A stretch of DNA of 64,000 bases, taken from Mesohalobacter salilacus (GTDB lineage Bacteria; Bacteroidota; Bacteroidia; Flavobacteriales; Flavobacteriaceae). Shown here piece by piece: positions 46,667-55,104 of the stretch. Position 1 is the stretch's first letter. The number at the start of each line of letters is the position of its first letter. The DNA lies in NCBI GenBank assembly GCA_003931895.1, contig RRZV01000067.1:1-64000 (forward strand). The letters run 5' to 3'. The translations under genes were made by a program, and so were the position numbers. Under the pieces are notes generated by a model, which saw only the letters and a program-made list of their open reading frames with translations, was not told the DNA's origin and ran no database searches.

Positions 46667-47812
46667 ATGCATCAATTAAATTCTAAATTGCCTCACATTG
46701 GCACCTCTATATTTACTGAAATGAGTCAATTAGCTCAGGAACATCAGGCTATTAATTTATCACAGGGTTTTCCTAATTTTATGCCAGATAAGACGCTTAT
46801 GCATTATGCTAAGGAAGCTATAAACTCACACAGAAACCAATATGCGCCTTTAGGAGGTTTGCCAGAATTACGCCAAAAATTATCTGATAAGTTTTATAGG
46901 TTATACCATCATCGGTATGATTGGGAAAGTGAAATCACTATTACTGCCGGAGCAACACAGGCCATTTTTACAGCTATTTCTACATTGGTAAATCAAGGCG
47001 ATGAAGTGATTGTATTTAAGCCCGCCTACGATTGTTATGAACCTGCCGTTGAATTGTATGGTGGCGTAATTAAACCTGTACAATTAGATGCTCCAGACTA
47101 TAAAATACCTTGGGAAAAAGTTAAAAGTTTAGTTACTGATAAAACCAAACTTATTATCATTAACACACCACACAATCCTTCAGGTTATGTATGGACTAAA
47201 GAAGATTTTGAAAGTTTAAAAACCATTATCAGAGATACCTCTGCTTATATTTTAAGCGACGAAGTTTATGAACATATGGTGTTTGATGATAAAACTCATC
47301 TCAGTATTTGTAAAGATAAAGAACTGGCCGAGCGTAGTATAGCGACTTTTTCTTTTGGCAAAACTTATCACGTCACGGGTTGGAAGTTGGGCTATGCAGT
47401 TGCACCCAAGGCTCTAATGAATGAATTTAGAAAGGTGCATCAATACAATGTGTTTTGCGTCAATCATCCTTTACAATTTGCTTTGAGCCAAATTTTAGAA
47501 GAACCCAGACACTATATGAATTTATCTCAATTTTATCAGCAAAAACGAGACCGGTTTTTAGAATTAGTGAAAGATTCAAGGTTTAAGTTTGTTCCAACTG
47601 AGGGCACGTATTTTCAGCTGGCAGACTATTCAGAAATTTCAGATTTGCCCGATACTGAGTTTTGCTTAGAGTTAATCAAAAAGCATCAATTGGCAGCTAT
47701 TCCTGTTTCGGTTTTTAATCAAAATAAGCTTCAGCAAGGTTGTATCCGATTTTGTTTTGCTAAAACAGATGAAACTTTAGAACAGGCTGCGGAAGTAATT
47801 AATACAATTTAG
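46667..47812 (+). CDS. Methionine aminotransferase (YbdL-like), PLP fold type I
   Basis: A 381-residue aminotransferase. The PLP lysine is in SFGKTYHVTGWKLGYAVAP, with NLSQGFPNFMPD near the N-terminus, NTPHNPSG for cofactor contact, and the C-terminal arginine in GCIRFCFAKT for substrate carboxylate. This set resembles YbdL/kynurenine aminotransferase enzymes that transaminate methionine to 2-keto-4-methylthiobutyrate. Kynurenine or glutamine transaminase activity is the alternative. Probably co-transcribed with the preceding glycosyltransferase gene. Confidence 0.88.
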   Translation: MHQLNSKLPHIGTSIFTEMSQLAQEHQAINLSQGFPNFMPDKTLMHYAKEAINSHRNQYAPLGGLPELRQKLSDKFYRLYHHRYDWESEITITAGATQAIFTAISTLVNQGDEVIVFKPAYDCYEPAVELYGGVIKPVQLDAPDYKIPWEKVKSLVTDKTKLIIINTPHNPSGYVWTKEDFESLKTIIRDTSAYILSDEVYEHMVFDDKTHLSICKDKELAERSIATFSFGKTYHVTGWKLGYAVAPKALMNEFRKVHQYNVFCVNHPLQFALSQILEEPRHYMNLSQFYQQKRDRFLELVKDSRFKFVPTEGTYFQLADYSEISDLPDTEFCLELIKKHQLAAIPVSVFNQNKLQQGCIRFCFAKTDETLEQAAEVINTI

Positions 47813-47853
47813 CTGACATTTCAATGATTTAAGCATTAAAAAATTGTTTAAGC

Positions 47854-48405
47854 TTAATAATCCACATGCCCCCAATTTTCGCCATTTTTAATTCTATAAA
47901 GTTGCATATCTGAAATTCCGAATTCTTTGGCAATCATTTTAATACGCGTACGACGGTTGGGATCGTGAATTTTTCGTTTAAGCCTTATCACTTGTGTTTC
48001 GGTGAGTTTTGAATTTCTTATTCTTTTAGACTTTGGTCTTTTCTTATGCTCAGGGTTGCTAAACTGATGATTTTCTTTTTCTTCCTTAGTCGCCCATTTA
48101 AGGTTTCTAACGTGATTGTCTGTTTTATCGTAATTAAGATGAATCACGTATATACCCTCGCCTTGTTCTAAAAAATGTTGCGCTACAAGTTTATGGACAT
48201 ATCGGCTAGTAAGTTTACCACTTTTTCTATTTTTTAGTCTTAAGTTTTGGTAACCGTTGATGTAAGATTTTTTAACTAGAAATTCTTCTTCTCCTTTACA
48301 GTTGATAATTCTACCGTAATTAGAAATTTTATAAAATTCTCCATCGGCTATTCCCTCATCAAACTTTATAGGTTTCCATTCTTCATCCCAATAACTTCTA
48401 ATCAT
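47854..48405 (-). CDS. NUMOD4/HNH-type protein with C-terminal HTH
   Basis: A 183-residue protein. The N-terminal WKPIKFDEGIADGEFYKISNYGRI resembles NUMOD4 of homing-endonuclease-like proteins; the middle (YVHKLVAQHFL, then IHLNYDKTDNHVRNLKWATKEEN-like) fits an HNH fold in which the central Asn-His pair reads IHLN; the C-terminus (~135-183) has an AP2/NUMOD-type helix-turn-helix (AKEFGISDMQLYRIKNGENW). It may be a phage- or homing-derived nuclease now domesticated or degenerating; activity is uncertain. Confidence 0.82.
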   Translation of the reverse strand: MIRSYWDEEWKPIKFDEGIADGEFYKISNYGRIINCKGEEEFLVKKSYINGYQNLRLKNRKSGKLTSRYVHKLVAQHFLEQGEGIYVIHLNYDKTDNHVRNLKWATKEEKENHQFSNPEHKKRPKSKRIRNSKLTETQVIRLKRKIHDPNRRTRIKMIAKEFGISDMQLYRIKNGENWGHVDY

Positions 48406-48441
48406 GTTTATTTAGTTTGTCTTAAATATAATCATTATATT

Positions 48442-49482
48442 TCAAATATCATCATAGTCCACAACCACTTCAGGAGTTTGAGGCTGGGCTTGACAAGTTA
48501 AAACTAAACCTTGAGCGACTTCATCATCGGTTAAGATTTGGTTTTTACGCATTTCGGCTTTACCTGTTTTGATTTTGGCGAGACAGGAACTACAAATACC
48601 CCCTTGACAAGAATAAGGCACGTCAATATCTTTTTCTAAAATAGCATCGAGAATAACGTCGTCTTGATCCATAACCAATTCGTATTCTTCATCGTCAACG
48701 ATAATTTTTAGTTTGGTTTTGCCTTCTGTGTTGGCAATATCTTCAGCTTCTTTTTCTGAGTAAAATAATTCGTATTTAATTTTATCATCTTCAATACCAT
48801 TATCTCTTAAAACGTCTTGAACCTGTTCAATCATGGGTTCTGGACCACAAAGAAAATATTCAGAAAAGTCAATTCCACTGTACTTGTTTTTTAAGGCGTA
48901 ATTGACTGTTGGTTTTTCTATTCGACCAAAATGTGCTTCGTCTTCACGGGTTTGGCTATAGATATTTTCAACAAATAAACGATCGGGATAGTTTTTTTTT
49001 AGCTCTAATAATTCTTCAAAAAAAATTGTTTCCTGAGGTGATTTATTGCCATAAACTAATAAAAATTTAGAGTCGCCATTCGACTCGAGAACACTTTTTA
49101 GGATAGACATTACAGGTGTAATACCACTTCCTGCTGCAAAGGCACAATAATTTGTTGATACATTAGAAGATAATGTAAAATGGCCTTCGGGTGGCATAAC
49201 TTCAAGACTATCACCAGGTTTAAGATTTTTATTAGCAAAATTTGAAAACACCCCATCAGATATGGCCTTTACGACGATACTTAAATCTTCACTAGGTGTT
49301 GAACAAATAGAATAAGACCGTCTAACTTCTTTTCCATCAATTGTGGCCGATAATGTAAGGTATTGACCTGGTTTGTATTGAAATTCTGTGGTTAAGTCAC
49401 TGGGGATTTCAAATGAAATTTTTACCGCTTTATCAGTTTGGCGGTCTATAGATTTTATTGGGATTGTATGAAATAAACTCAT
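48442..49482 (-). CDS. FAD/NAD(P)-binding reductase with C-terminal 2Fe-2S ferredoxin domain (PaaE-like)
   Basis: A 346-residue electron-transfer flavoprotein. The FAD-binding barrel (~1-100) has RRSYSICS; the NAD(P) domain (~105-235) has AAGSGITPVMSI and CGPEPMI; the plant-type ferredoxin domain (~255-346) has CQGGICSSC plus a later LVLTCQ cysteine. The order fits the PaaE/Hmp-like ring-1,2-phenylacetyl-CoA epoxidase reductase group, but no paaABC genes are nearby, so it probably supplies electrons to another oxygenase or desaturase. Confidence 0.9.
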   Translation of the reverse strand: MSLFHTIPIKSIDRQTDKAVKISFEIPSDLTTEFQYKPGQYLTLSATIDGKEVRRSYSICSTPSEDLSIVVKAISDGVFSNFANKNLKPGDSLEVMPPEGHFTLSSNVSTNYCAFAAGSGITPVMSILKSVLESNGDSKFLLVYGNKSPQETIFFEELLELKKNYPDRLFVENIYSQTREDEAHFGRIEKPTVNYALKNKYSGIDFSEYFLCGPEPMIEQVQDVLRDNGIEDDKIKYELFYSEKEAEDIANTEGKTKLKIIVDDEEYELVMDQDDVILDAILEKDIDVPYSCQGGICSSCLAKIKTGKAEMRKNQILTDDEVAQGLVLTCQAQPQTPEVVVDYDDI

Positions 49483-49501
49483 GTGATTTTTTTATTATCT
49501 G

Positions 49502-49509
49502 CAAAATTA
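49502..49509 (-). promoter_or_regulatory. Candidate -7 box TAATTTTG for the PaaE-like reductase
   Basis: It matches TAnnTTTG on the minus strand, 19 bp upstream of the start at 49482. Confidence 0.45.
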
Positions 49510-49619
49510 CAACCTTATGAATTTTAAAGGATTAAGCTTTATTAAAATATTGGTAATTTTTATGACTCATTATAGCATTTTTGTTTAATGTGAACCGAGA
49601 AAGTGTTTTCTAAACCAAT

Positions 49620-50642
49620 TTATTTATAAGACTTCACAGCATCTACAAATGCCTGAGCATGGTCAACAGGTATATTAGGTAAAATACCGTGACCGAGATT
49701 GGCAATGTAGTTTTGCGTTCCAAATTCATCAATCATCTGATGTACCATTTTTGTAATGGTTTTTGGCGGAGATAAAAGCCGTGATGGATCAAAATTGCCT
49801 TGTAAAGTGATTTGGTTATTTGTTAATGTACGAGCTGTTTTTGGTGAGCACGTCCAGTCCACTCCTAATGCAGATGCTCCTGAAGTGGACATCTGTTCAA
49901 GCGCAAACCAACAGCCCTTTCCAAAAGCAATCACAGGGGCATCGCCTTTCAAAGCGTCAATGATTTGTTGAATGTATTGCCAAGAAAATTCTTGGTAATC
50001 TACAGGAGACAACATACCACCCCATGAATCAAAAACTTGAACAGCATCTACGCCAGCTTTAACTTTTGCTTTGAGGTAAGCAATCGTGGTATCTGTTATT
50101 TTTTGTAATAAATTATGGGCTAAATCTGGTCGTGAAAAGCAAAGTGCTTTGGCTTTATCAAAATTTTTAGAGCCTTGTCCTTGTACACAGTAGCAAAAAA
50201 TGGTCCACGGCGAACCGGCAAAACCAATTAATGGCACGCGATTATCCAAAGTTTTTTTTGTCAATTTTATAGCTTCAAAAACGTAGCTTAACCGATCATA
50301 AACATCAGGGATATTGACTTCTTGAATGCGTTTTTCACTATTTACAGGATGAGGCAGCCAAGGGCCGACACCAGGTTTCATTTCTACCTCAATGTCCATC
50401 GCTTGCGGTACAACCAAAATATCGCTGAATAAAATTGCCGCATCAACTCCAATTTGATCTATGGGCATGACAGTAATTTCAGTGGCCAATTCTGGCGTTT
50501 GACAACGTGTAAAGAAATCGTATTTGTGTTTGAGGGTCATAAAATCTGGCAGGTATCTACCCGCTTGACGCATCATCCACACGGGCGGACGTTCAACCTT
50601 TTCTCCTTTTAAAGCTTTGAGAAATAAATCGTTTTTATACAT
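49620..50642 (-). CDS. hemE: Uroporphyrinogen decarboxylase
   Basis: A 340-residue TIM-barrel enzyme that converts uroporphyrinogen III to coproporphyrinogen III in heme synthesis. The signature [14 protein letters not shown] near residue 20, the [15 protein letters not shown] block with the catalytic Asp, [12 protein letters not shown] and [14 protein letters not shown] are all present. The gene sits 3 bp downstream of the YugP-like protease gene on the same strand. hemD lies 12 kb away in a separate unit. Confidence 0.97.
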   Translation of the reverse strand: MYKNDLFLKALKGEKVERPPVWMMRQAGRYLPDFMTLKHKYDFFTRCQTPELATEITVMPIDQIGVDAAILFSDILVVPQAMDIEVEMKPGVGPWLPHPVNSEKRIQEVNIPDVYDRLSYVFEAIKLTKKTLDNRVPLIGFAGSPWTIFCYCVQGQGSKNFDKAKALCFSRPDLAHNLLQKITDTTIAYLKAKVKAGVDAVQVFDSWGGMLSPVDYQEFSWQYIQQIIDALKGDAPVIAFGKGCWFALEQMSTSGASALGVDWTCSPKTARTLTNNQITLQGNFDPSRLLSPPKTITKMVHQMIDEFGTQNYIANLGHGILPNIPVDHAQAFVDAVKSYK

Positions 50643-50645
50643 AAA

Positions 50646-51338
50646 TTAATCTCTTCCTAAGTAAATCATTATAAAATATAACAGGGTTGCAAGGGAGCCA
50701 ATTGCTGCTACGACGTATGTTCTTGCTGCCCATTTTAAGCTGTCTTCAGCGAGTTCGTATTCTTCTGCATTAACAATGGCATTACTTTTCAGCCAAGCCA
50801 ATGCACGGTTACTGGCATCATATTCTACTGGTAAGGTGATAAAACTAAATAATGTTCCCATTCCAAACATGATAATACCAGCCAATAACACCATTTGACC
50901 AACACCAACTGAAACCATAACCATTAAAATAATACCACCAAAAATGACCCATTGGCTCAATTGAGAAGCCACACTCACTACAGGAACCAGTTGGCTTCGC
51001 ATCTCTAACCATTTGTAAGCTTTGGCGTGTTGTACAGCATGTCCAACTTCGTGGGCAGCCACTGCTGCTGCAGCTGCATTACGTTGGTTATAAACACTTT
51101 CACTGAGGTTAACCGTTTTTTTGGTTGGGTGGTAATGATCTGTTAGTCGACCTGAGGTAGAAATGACCTCTACATCAGTAATATAATGATCTGCCAACAT
51201 TTTACGAGCAATTTCAGCTCCACTCATACCATTTTCTAATTGGATCTTAGAGTATTTTTTAAATTTTGATTTCAGCTTGTTACTGACATACCAGCTGACC
51301 AACATTATGGCACCGATAAGAATATAATAGGACATCAT
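50646..51338 (-). CDS. Zinc metallopeptidase, YugP-like membrane protein
   Basis: A 230-residue membrane protease. It has an N-terminal helix (~2-18), the zinc motif HEVGHAVQ (~95-102), two central helices (~118-165) and a C-terminal helix (~205-227), the YugP/neutral zinc metallopeptidase layout. Substrates are unknown; related M48/M56-like enzymes act in membrane-protein quality control. A TATTTTTG box lies 32 bp upstream, and hemE follows after 3 bp. Confidence 0.88.
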   Translation of the reverse strand: MMSYYILIGAIMLVSWYVSNKLKSKFKKYSKIQLENGMSGAEIARKMLADHYITDVEVISTSGRLTDHYHPTKKTVNLSESVYNQRNAAAAAVAAHEVGHAVQHAKAYKWLEMRSQLVPVVSVASQLSQWVIFGGIILMVMVSVGVGQMVLLAGIIMFGMGTLFSFITLPVEYDASNRALAWLKSNAIVNAEEYELAEDSLKWAARTYVVAAIGSLATLLYFIMIYLGRD

Positions 51339-51370
51339 AGTATTTGTTTTATTTAATGAATTTACAACAT

Positions 51371-51378
51371 CAAAAATA
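51371..51378 (-). promoter_or_regulatory. Candidate -7 box TATTTTTG for the YugP-like gene
   Basis: It matches TAnnTTTG on the minus strand, 32 bp upstream of the start at 51338; it may also drive hemE. Confidence 0.45.
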
Positions 51379-51484
51379 CTTCCAAATTATGAAATACTGA
51401 CATTTTTACCTCATGTTATTGTTGACTTTCTATAAACTTAATAAAGCCAACAACAAGCTCCATCACACCATTTGTCCTTAATAT

Positions 51485-51720
51485 TGCTGTCGAGATGTAT
51501 CGAGAGATGTCAAATCTAATAATTTTTAATCAAAGAAGGCGAGTAAAAAATTATATCAATTTGTTCTAGGCTTTGCCCTTTTTTTTAAAATCTAGTTCAA
51601 AACAAAATCCGTCGTCACATCGAGTGATTTTTTTAATCGACAATAGGCGAGTAAAAAAATTGTATCGAGATGTGTTAAGCTGAGCCTTTCGACTGGGCTC
51701 AAGACAGGCCAAATCGAAGC
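51485..51720. repeat. Degenerate intergenic repeat region
   Basis: No ORF fits here. AGGCGAGTAAAAAA occurs at ~51537 and again at ~51646, each followed by a TATC/TTGTATC-type AT stretch, and TCGAGATGT occurs at ~51490 and ~51665. The last part (TTTCGACTGGGCTCAAGACAGG, positions ~51687-51708) has the look of a dispersed intergenic element. These seem to be worn copies of a repeat unit; I cannot define its ends. Confidence 0.5.
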
Positions 51721-51721
51721 T

Positions 51722-54700
51722 CTATCCCACAATATTCACAATTTTTCCCGGTACCACAATGACTTTTTTAGGCGTTCGGCCTTGCAATTGTTTTTGTGTG
51801 CGCTCATCTTGCATGACTATATTTTCTATTTCTTCTTTAGATAAGCTCAAATCCAAATCTAAAGTAAAACGCATTTTACCGTTAAACGAAATCGGATAAG
51901 TTTTGGTGTCTTCTACCAGATATTCGTCTTTGTGTCTTGGATACTCAGCAAAACTGACAGAATCTTGATGACCGAGTTTCTCCCAAAGCTCTTCGGCAAT
52001 ATGTGGCGCAAAAGGTGCCACTAAAACACACAAAGGCTCTAAAATTTCTCGGCTACTACACTTCAGTTGAGTCAATTCATTAACACATATCATAAAACTA
52101 GAGACAGAAGTGTTAAAACTAAAATCCTCAATATCAGCATTGACTTTCTTAATGGTTTGGTGTAAAACTTTTAGAGCTTTTTTATCGGCCTTTTCATCGC
52201 TGACAGCAAACGTATCGTCTTGGTGATAGAGTTTCCACAATTTTTTAAGAAAGCCAACGACACCAGATAATCCAGCCGTATTCCAAGGTTTGGCTTGGTC
52301 TATCGGGCCAAGAAACATTTCAAATAAACGCAAAGCATCAGCGCCATATTCATCACAAACATCATCAGGATTGACGACATTGTATTTGGATTTGGACATT
52401 TTTTCGACTTCAAACTCTAAAATTACTTTGTCTAAATAAATTATTGGTATTTCATTATTATCTAAATTAAACTGTGAAAGGTGTTCTCGTGTACCTATTC
52501 TTAAATTATTGAATTTTGGATATTTTAGTCTTATATCTCTTATTTTTTTCAAAGTAAATATGAAATTCTCACCTTCTTTATAAACAAATTCTATCGGAAT
52601 GTTTTCAATTTTGAATTCAATATTCTTATTTAAATATTTTAGAAGAGATGTGGGGTAAACTCTCCAGTTTTTGTATTTATAAGTTGATTTATCTTTTAAT
52701 ATTTTAGGAGCAATATCAGGCAAACCTGTTATGAAACCATCCTCATCGACTGCTTCATTACTAATTTTATTAAAATCTTCTTCCGTTAAATATTCTGGAA
52801 TTAATAGTGCTTTTGGAGATTCCCCTAAAATCATCCCTTGGTTGATCATGCGTTGAAAAGGCTCTTCAACGTTTAAAAAACCGCGGTCTTTTAAAAACTT
52901 CGTCCAAAACCTTGAATACAGCAAATGCCCTGTGGCGTGTTCGCTTCCGCCCACATAGAGATTGACATTTTGCCAATAGTCTAAAGCGTCTTGAGAGGCA
53001 AACACCTCATCTCGATGTTTGGTTTCCATATAACGAAACATATACCACGAACTGCCCGCCCAACCTGGCATCGTATTGAGCTCAAGTGGAAATACCGTTT
53101 TATGGTCAATCTTATTATTATCTACAACTTGATTAGATTTGGTGTTCCAAGCCCAAGTTTGCGCCCGACCCAAAGGTGGTTCGCCATCTTCTGTGGGTAA
53201 GTATTTTTCTACTTCTGGCAATTTTAGCGGTAAATGTTTTTCGTCTATCATTTTAGGTAAACCATTTTCGTAATACACAGGAAAAGGTTCGCCCCAATAG
53301 CGTTGCCGAGAAAACACTGCATCACGCAATCTATAATTGGTTTTAGCCTGACCAACACCTTTATCTTCTAAAGCTTGAATCGCTACTTTTATGGCTTTTT
53401 TGATCGGCAAATCATCTAAAAAGTCTGAATTGGTAATTAGCGTGTTGTCTTTTTCGCCAAAGGCTTCTTTAGAAATATCTGTGTCTTTAAAGATATTAGG
53501 AATAGGAATGTTGAAATGCTTTGCAAAATCGTAATCTCGTTGGTCGCCACAGGGCACGGCCATCACCGCACCAGTGCCATAACCCGCTAAAACATAGTCA
53601 CCAATCCAAATCGGAATAGGTTGTTGAGTTAAAGGATGCTCAGCATAAGCGCCTGTAAATACACCGCTAATGGTTTTTACATCAGCAAGACGATCGCGTT
53701 CACTGCGTTTAGCGGTCTCTTTGATATAAGCTTCTACGGCTTCTTTTTGTTCTGGCGTTGTGATTTTTTCAACCAACTCATGTTCTGGTGCAAGCGTCAT
53801 AAATGAAACCCCAAAAATGGTATCCGGTCTTGTGGTAAACGCAGAAATTTTGAATTTTGAATTTTGAATTTTGAATTGAATTAAAGCTCCAATTGACTTC
53901 CCTATCCAATTACGCTGAGCTTCTTTAATAGAATCTGACCAATCTAAATTCTCCAAACCTTGAAGCAAACGCTCTGCATAAGCTGAAATGCGCATACTCC
54001 ATTGTTTCATTTTTTTCTGTTCTACCGGATGACCACCACGTTCAGACAAACCGTTAACAATTTCGTCGTTGGCCAAAACTGTGCCGAGCGCAGGACACCA
54101 ATTCACTTCCGTTTCAGCCAAATAAGTCAAGCGGTATTGTAGTAAAATTTCTTCTTTTTTGTCCTCCGAAAACTCCTTCCAATCTTCGGCTGTAAACTCA
54201 ACAATATCTTCATCACAAGCCACATTTAGCTTGTCATTACCTTGTTTATCAAACACTTTGACCAACCCATCAATAGGCTTGGCCTTTTGGTCGTCATAAT
54301 CGTAATACGACCCAAACAATTGAATAAAAATCCACTGAGTCCAGCGGTAATATTTCGGGTTGCTCGTTCGGACTTCTCTATCCCAATCAAAAGAAAATCC
54401 GATACGGTCAAGCTGTTCGCGATAGCGTTTAATATTAGCTTGGGTTGTTTTCGCCGGATGTTGACCGGTTTGTATCGCATATTGTTCTGCAGGCAAACCA
54501 AACGAGTCATAACCCTGTGGATGCAACACATTATAACCCTGGTGACGTTTGTAGCGGGCGTAGATATCACTGGCAATATAGCCCAAAGGATGCCCAACGT
54601 GCAGACCTGCTCCCGATGGATACGGAAACATATCTAAAACGTAAAATGGTTTTTTAGTTTCTTGATTTTCAAAAGGTTGTTGAGCTTTAAAGGTTTTATT

Positions 54701-54754
54701 TTCCGCCCAAAATTTTTGCCATTTCGCTTCGATGTCTTTAAATTGGTATGCCAT
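51722..54754 (-). CDS. leuS: Leucyl-tRNA synthetase
   Basis: A 1010-residue class I synthetase that charges tRNA-Leu and edits mischarged product. The HIGH-type motif is HVGHPLGY near residue 48, the editing (CP1) domain has FTTRPDTIFG, and KMSKSKYN marks the catalytic loop. From the chosen ATG at 54754 the start is MAYQFKDIEAKWQ; a GTG at 54763 is also open but lies closer to the promoter box. Two oddities: a 7-bp tandem repeat encodes FKIQNSKFKI just ahead of the editing core, and the leucine-specific region before KMSKS is ~138 residues, seemingly long. Confidence 0.97.
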   Translation of the reverse strand: MAYQFKDIEAKWQKFWAENKTFKAQQPFENQETKKPFYVLDMFPYPSGAGLHVGHPLGYIASDIYARYKRHQGYNVLHPQGYDSFGLPAEQYAIQTGQHPAKTTQANIKRYREQLDRIGFSFDWDREVRTSNPKYYRWTQWIFIQLFGSYYDYDDQKAKPIDGLVKVFDKQGNDKLNVACDEDIVEFTAEDWKEFSEDKKEEILLQYRLTYLAETEVNWCPALGTVLANDEIVNGLSERGGHPVEQKKMKQWSMRISAYAERLLQGLENLDWSDSIKEAQRNWIGKSIGALIQFKIQNSKFKISAFTTRPDTIFGVSFMTLAPEHELVEKITTPEQKEAVEAYIKETAKRSERDRLADVKTISGVFTGAYAEHPLTQQPIPIWIGDYVLAGYGTGAVMAVPCGDQRDYDFAKHFNIPIPNIFKDTDISKEAFGEKDNTLITNSDFLDDLPIKKAIKVAIQALEDKGVGQAKTNYRLRDAVFSRQRYWGEPFPVYYENGLPKMIDEKHLPLKLPEVEKYLPTEDGEPPLGRAQTWAWNTKSNQVVDNNKIDHKTVFPLELNTMPGWAGSSWYMFRYMETKHRDEVFASQDALDYWQNVNLYVGGSEHATGHLLYSRFWTKFLKDRGFLNVEEPFQRMINQGMILGESPKALLIPEYLTEEDFNKISNEAVDEDGFITGLPDIAPKILKDKSTYKYKNWRVYPTSLLKYLNKNIEFKIENIPIEFVYKEGENFIFTLKKIRDIRLKYPKFNNLRIGTREHLSQFNLDNNEIPIIYLDKVILEFEVEKMSKSKYNVVNPDDVCDEYGADALRLFEMFLGPIDQAKPWNTAGLSGVVGFLKKLWKLYHQDDTFAVSDEKADKKALKVLHQTIKKVNADIEDFSFNTSVSSFMICVNELTQLKCSSREILEPLCVLVAPFAPHIAEELWEKLGHQDSVSFAEYPRHKDEYLVEDTKTYPISFNGKMRFTLDLDLSLSKEEIENIVMQDERTQKQLQGRTPKKVIVVPGKIVNIVG
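53846..53873. repeat. Heptanucleotide tandem repeat (AATTTTG)4 inside leuS
   Basis: Four exact copies of AATTTTG, followed by a partial AATTG. The repeat is inside the leuS frame (minus strand) and encodes the seven-residue cycle around FKIQNSK just before FTTRPDT. Gain or loss of one unit would shift the frame, three units would keep it. Confidence 0.95.
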
Positions 54755-54776
54755 AATATCCACAAAATTTTCCTTG

Positions 54777-54784
54777 CAAAAGTA
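54777..54784 (-). promoter_or_regulatory. Candidate -7 box TACTTTTG for leuS
   Basis: It matches TAnnTTTG on the minus strand, 22 bp upstream of the leuS ATG at 54754. Confidence 0.5.
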
Positions 54785-54830
54785 AGGTTTTAAAAAGAAA
54801 ATAAACCCTCAAATTGCAGTGTAATTATTA

Positions 54831-54950
54831 GGGGCTTTCCCCCGCCTAATGCGGGAGTCGGGCTTTCGGCAGTCGCTTTGCCACGCTTATGGCGTGTCAA
54901 GAGCTCCAACAATGCCTCAATCCCTAAGCCAGGGCAAATCTTGAAAGGTT
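54831..54950. repeat. GC-rich structured intergenic element
   Basis: A GC-rich island in AT-rich DNA. Three small perfect stems follow each other: GGGG/CCCC (54831-54842), CCCGC/GCGGG (54841-54855, sharing two bases with the first) and CACGC/GCGTG (54882-54896). Further on, CAATCCCTAAGCCAGG-like text resembles dispersed intergenic repeats common in Flavobacteriaceae. It separates leuS from the accessory genes, and could be a mobile repeat or a small structured RNA; no RNA family was recognised. Confidence 0.55.
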
Positions 54951-55104
54951 AAAATTTAGTAACAAGACTTATACTATCAATTCAATTTATGCGGTGTTGG
55001 TATATGTTTTTTATGAACTAATAAAAATATTGTATATTTGCAATAATCAAGTCTGCAAAACACGAAAGTCGACTCCATGTCGTTATTTCAAATTTAATTT
55101 GGAA

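Noticed and set aside
47813-47853. Terminator between the aminotransferase and NUMOD4 genes
   Set aside because: TTAAGC and GCTTAA can pair only across a long loop and no T-run follows; too weak to call.
53846-53873. Phase-variation switch in leuS
   Set aside because: Off states would remove an essential synthetase, so contingency switching is implausible; only in-frame changes by three units could persist.
54242-54637. A 131-codon plus-strand open frame opposite leuS
   Set aside because: It lies fully inside the well-conserved leuS gene, on the other strand, has no recognisable domain and is a by-product of leuS codon use.
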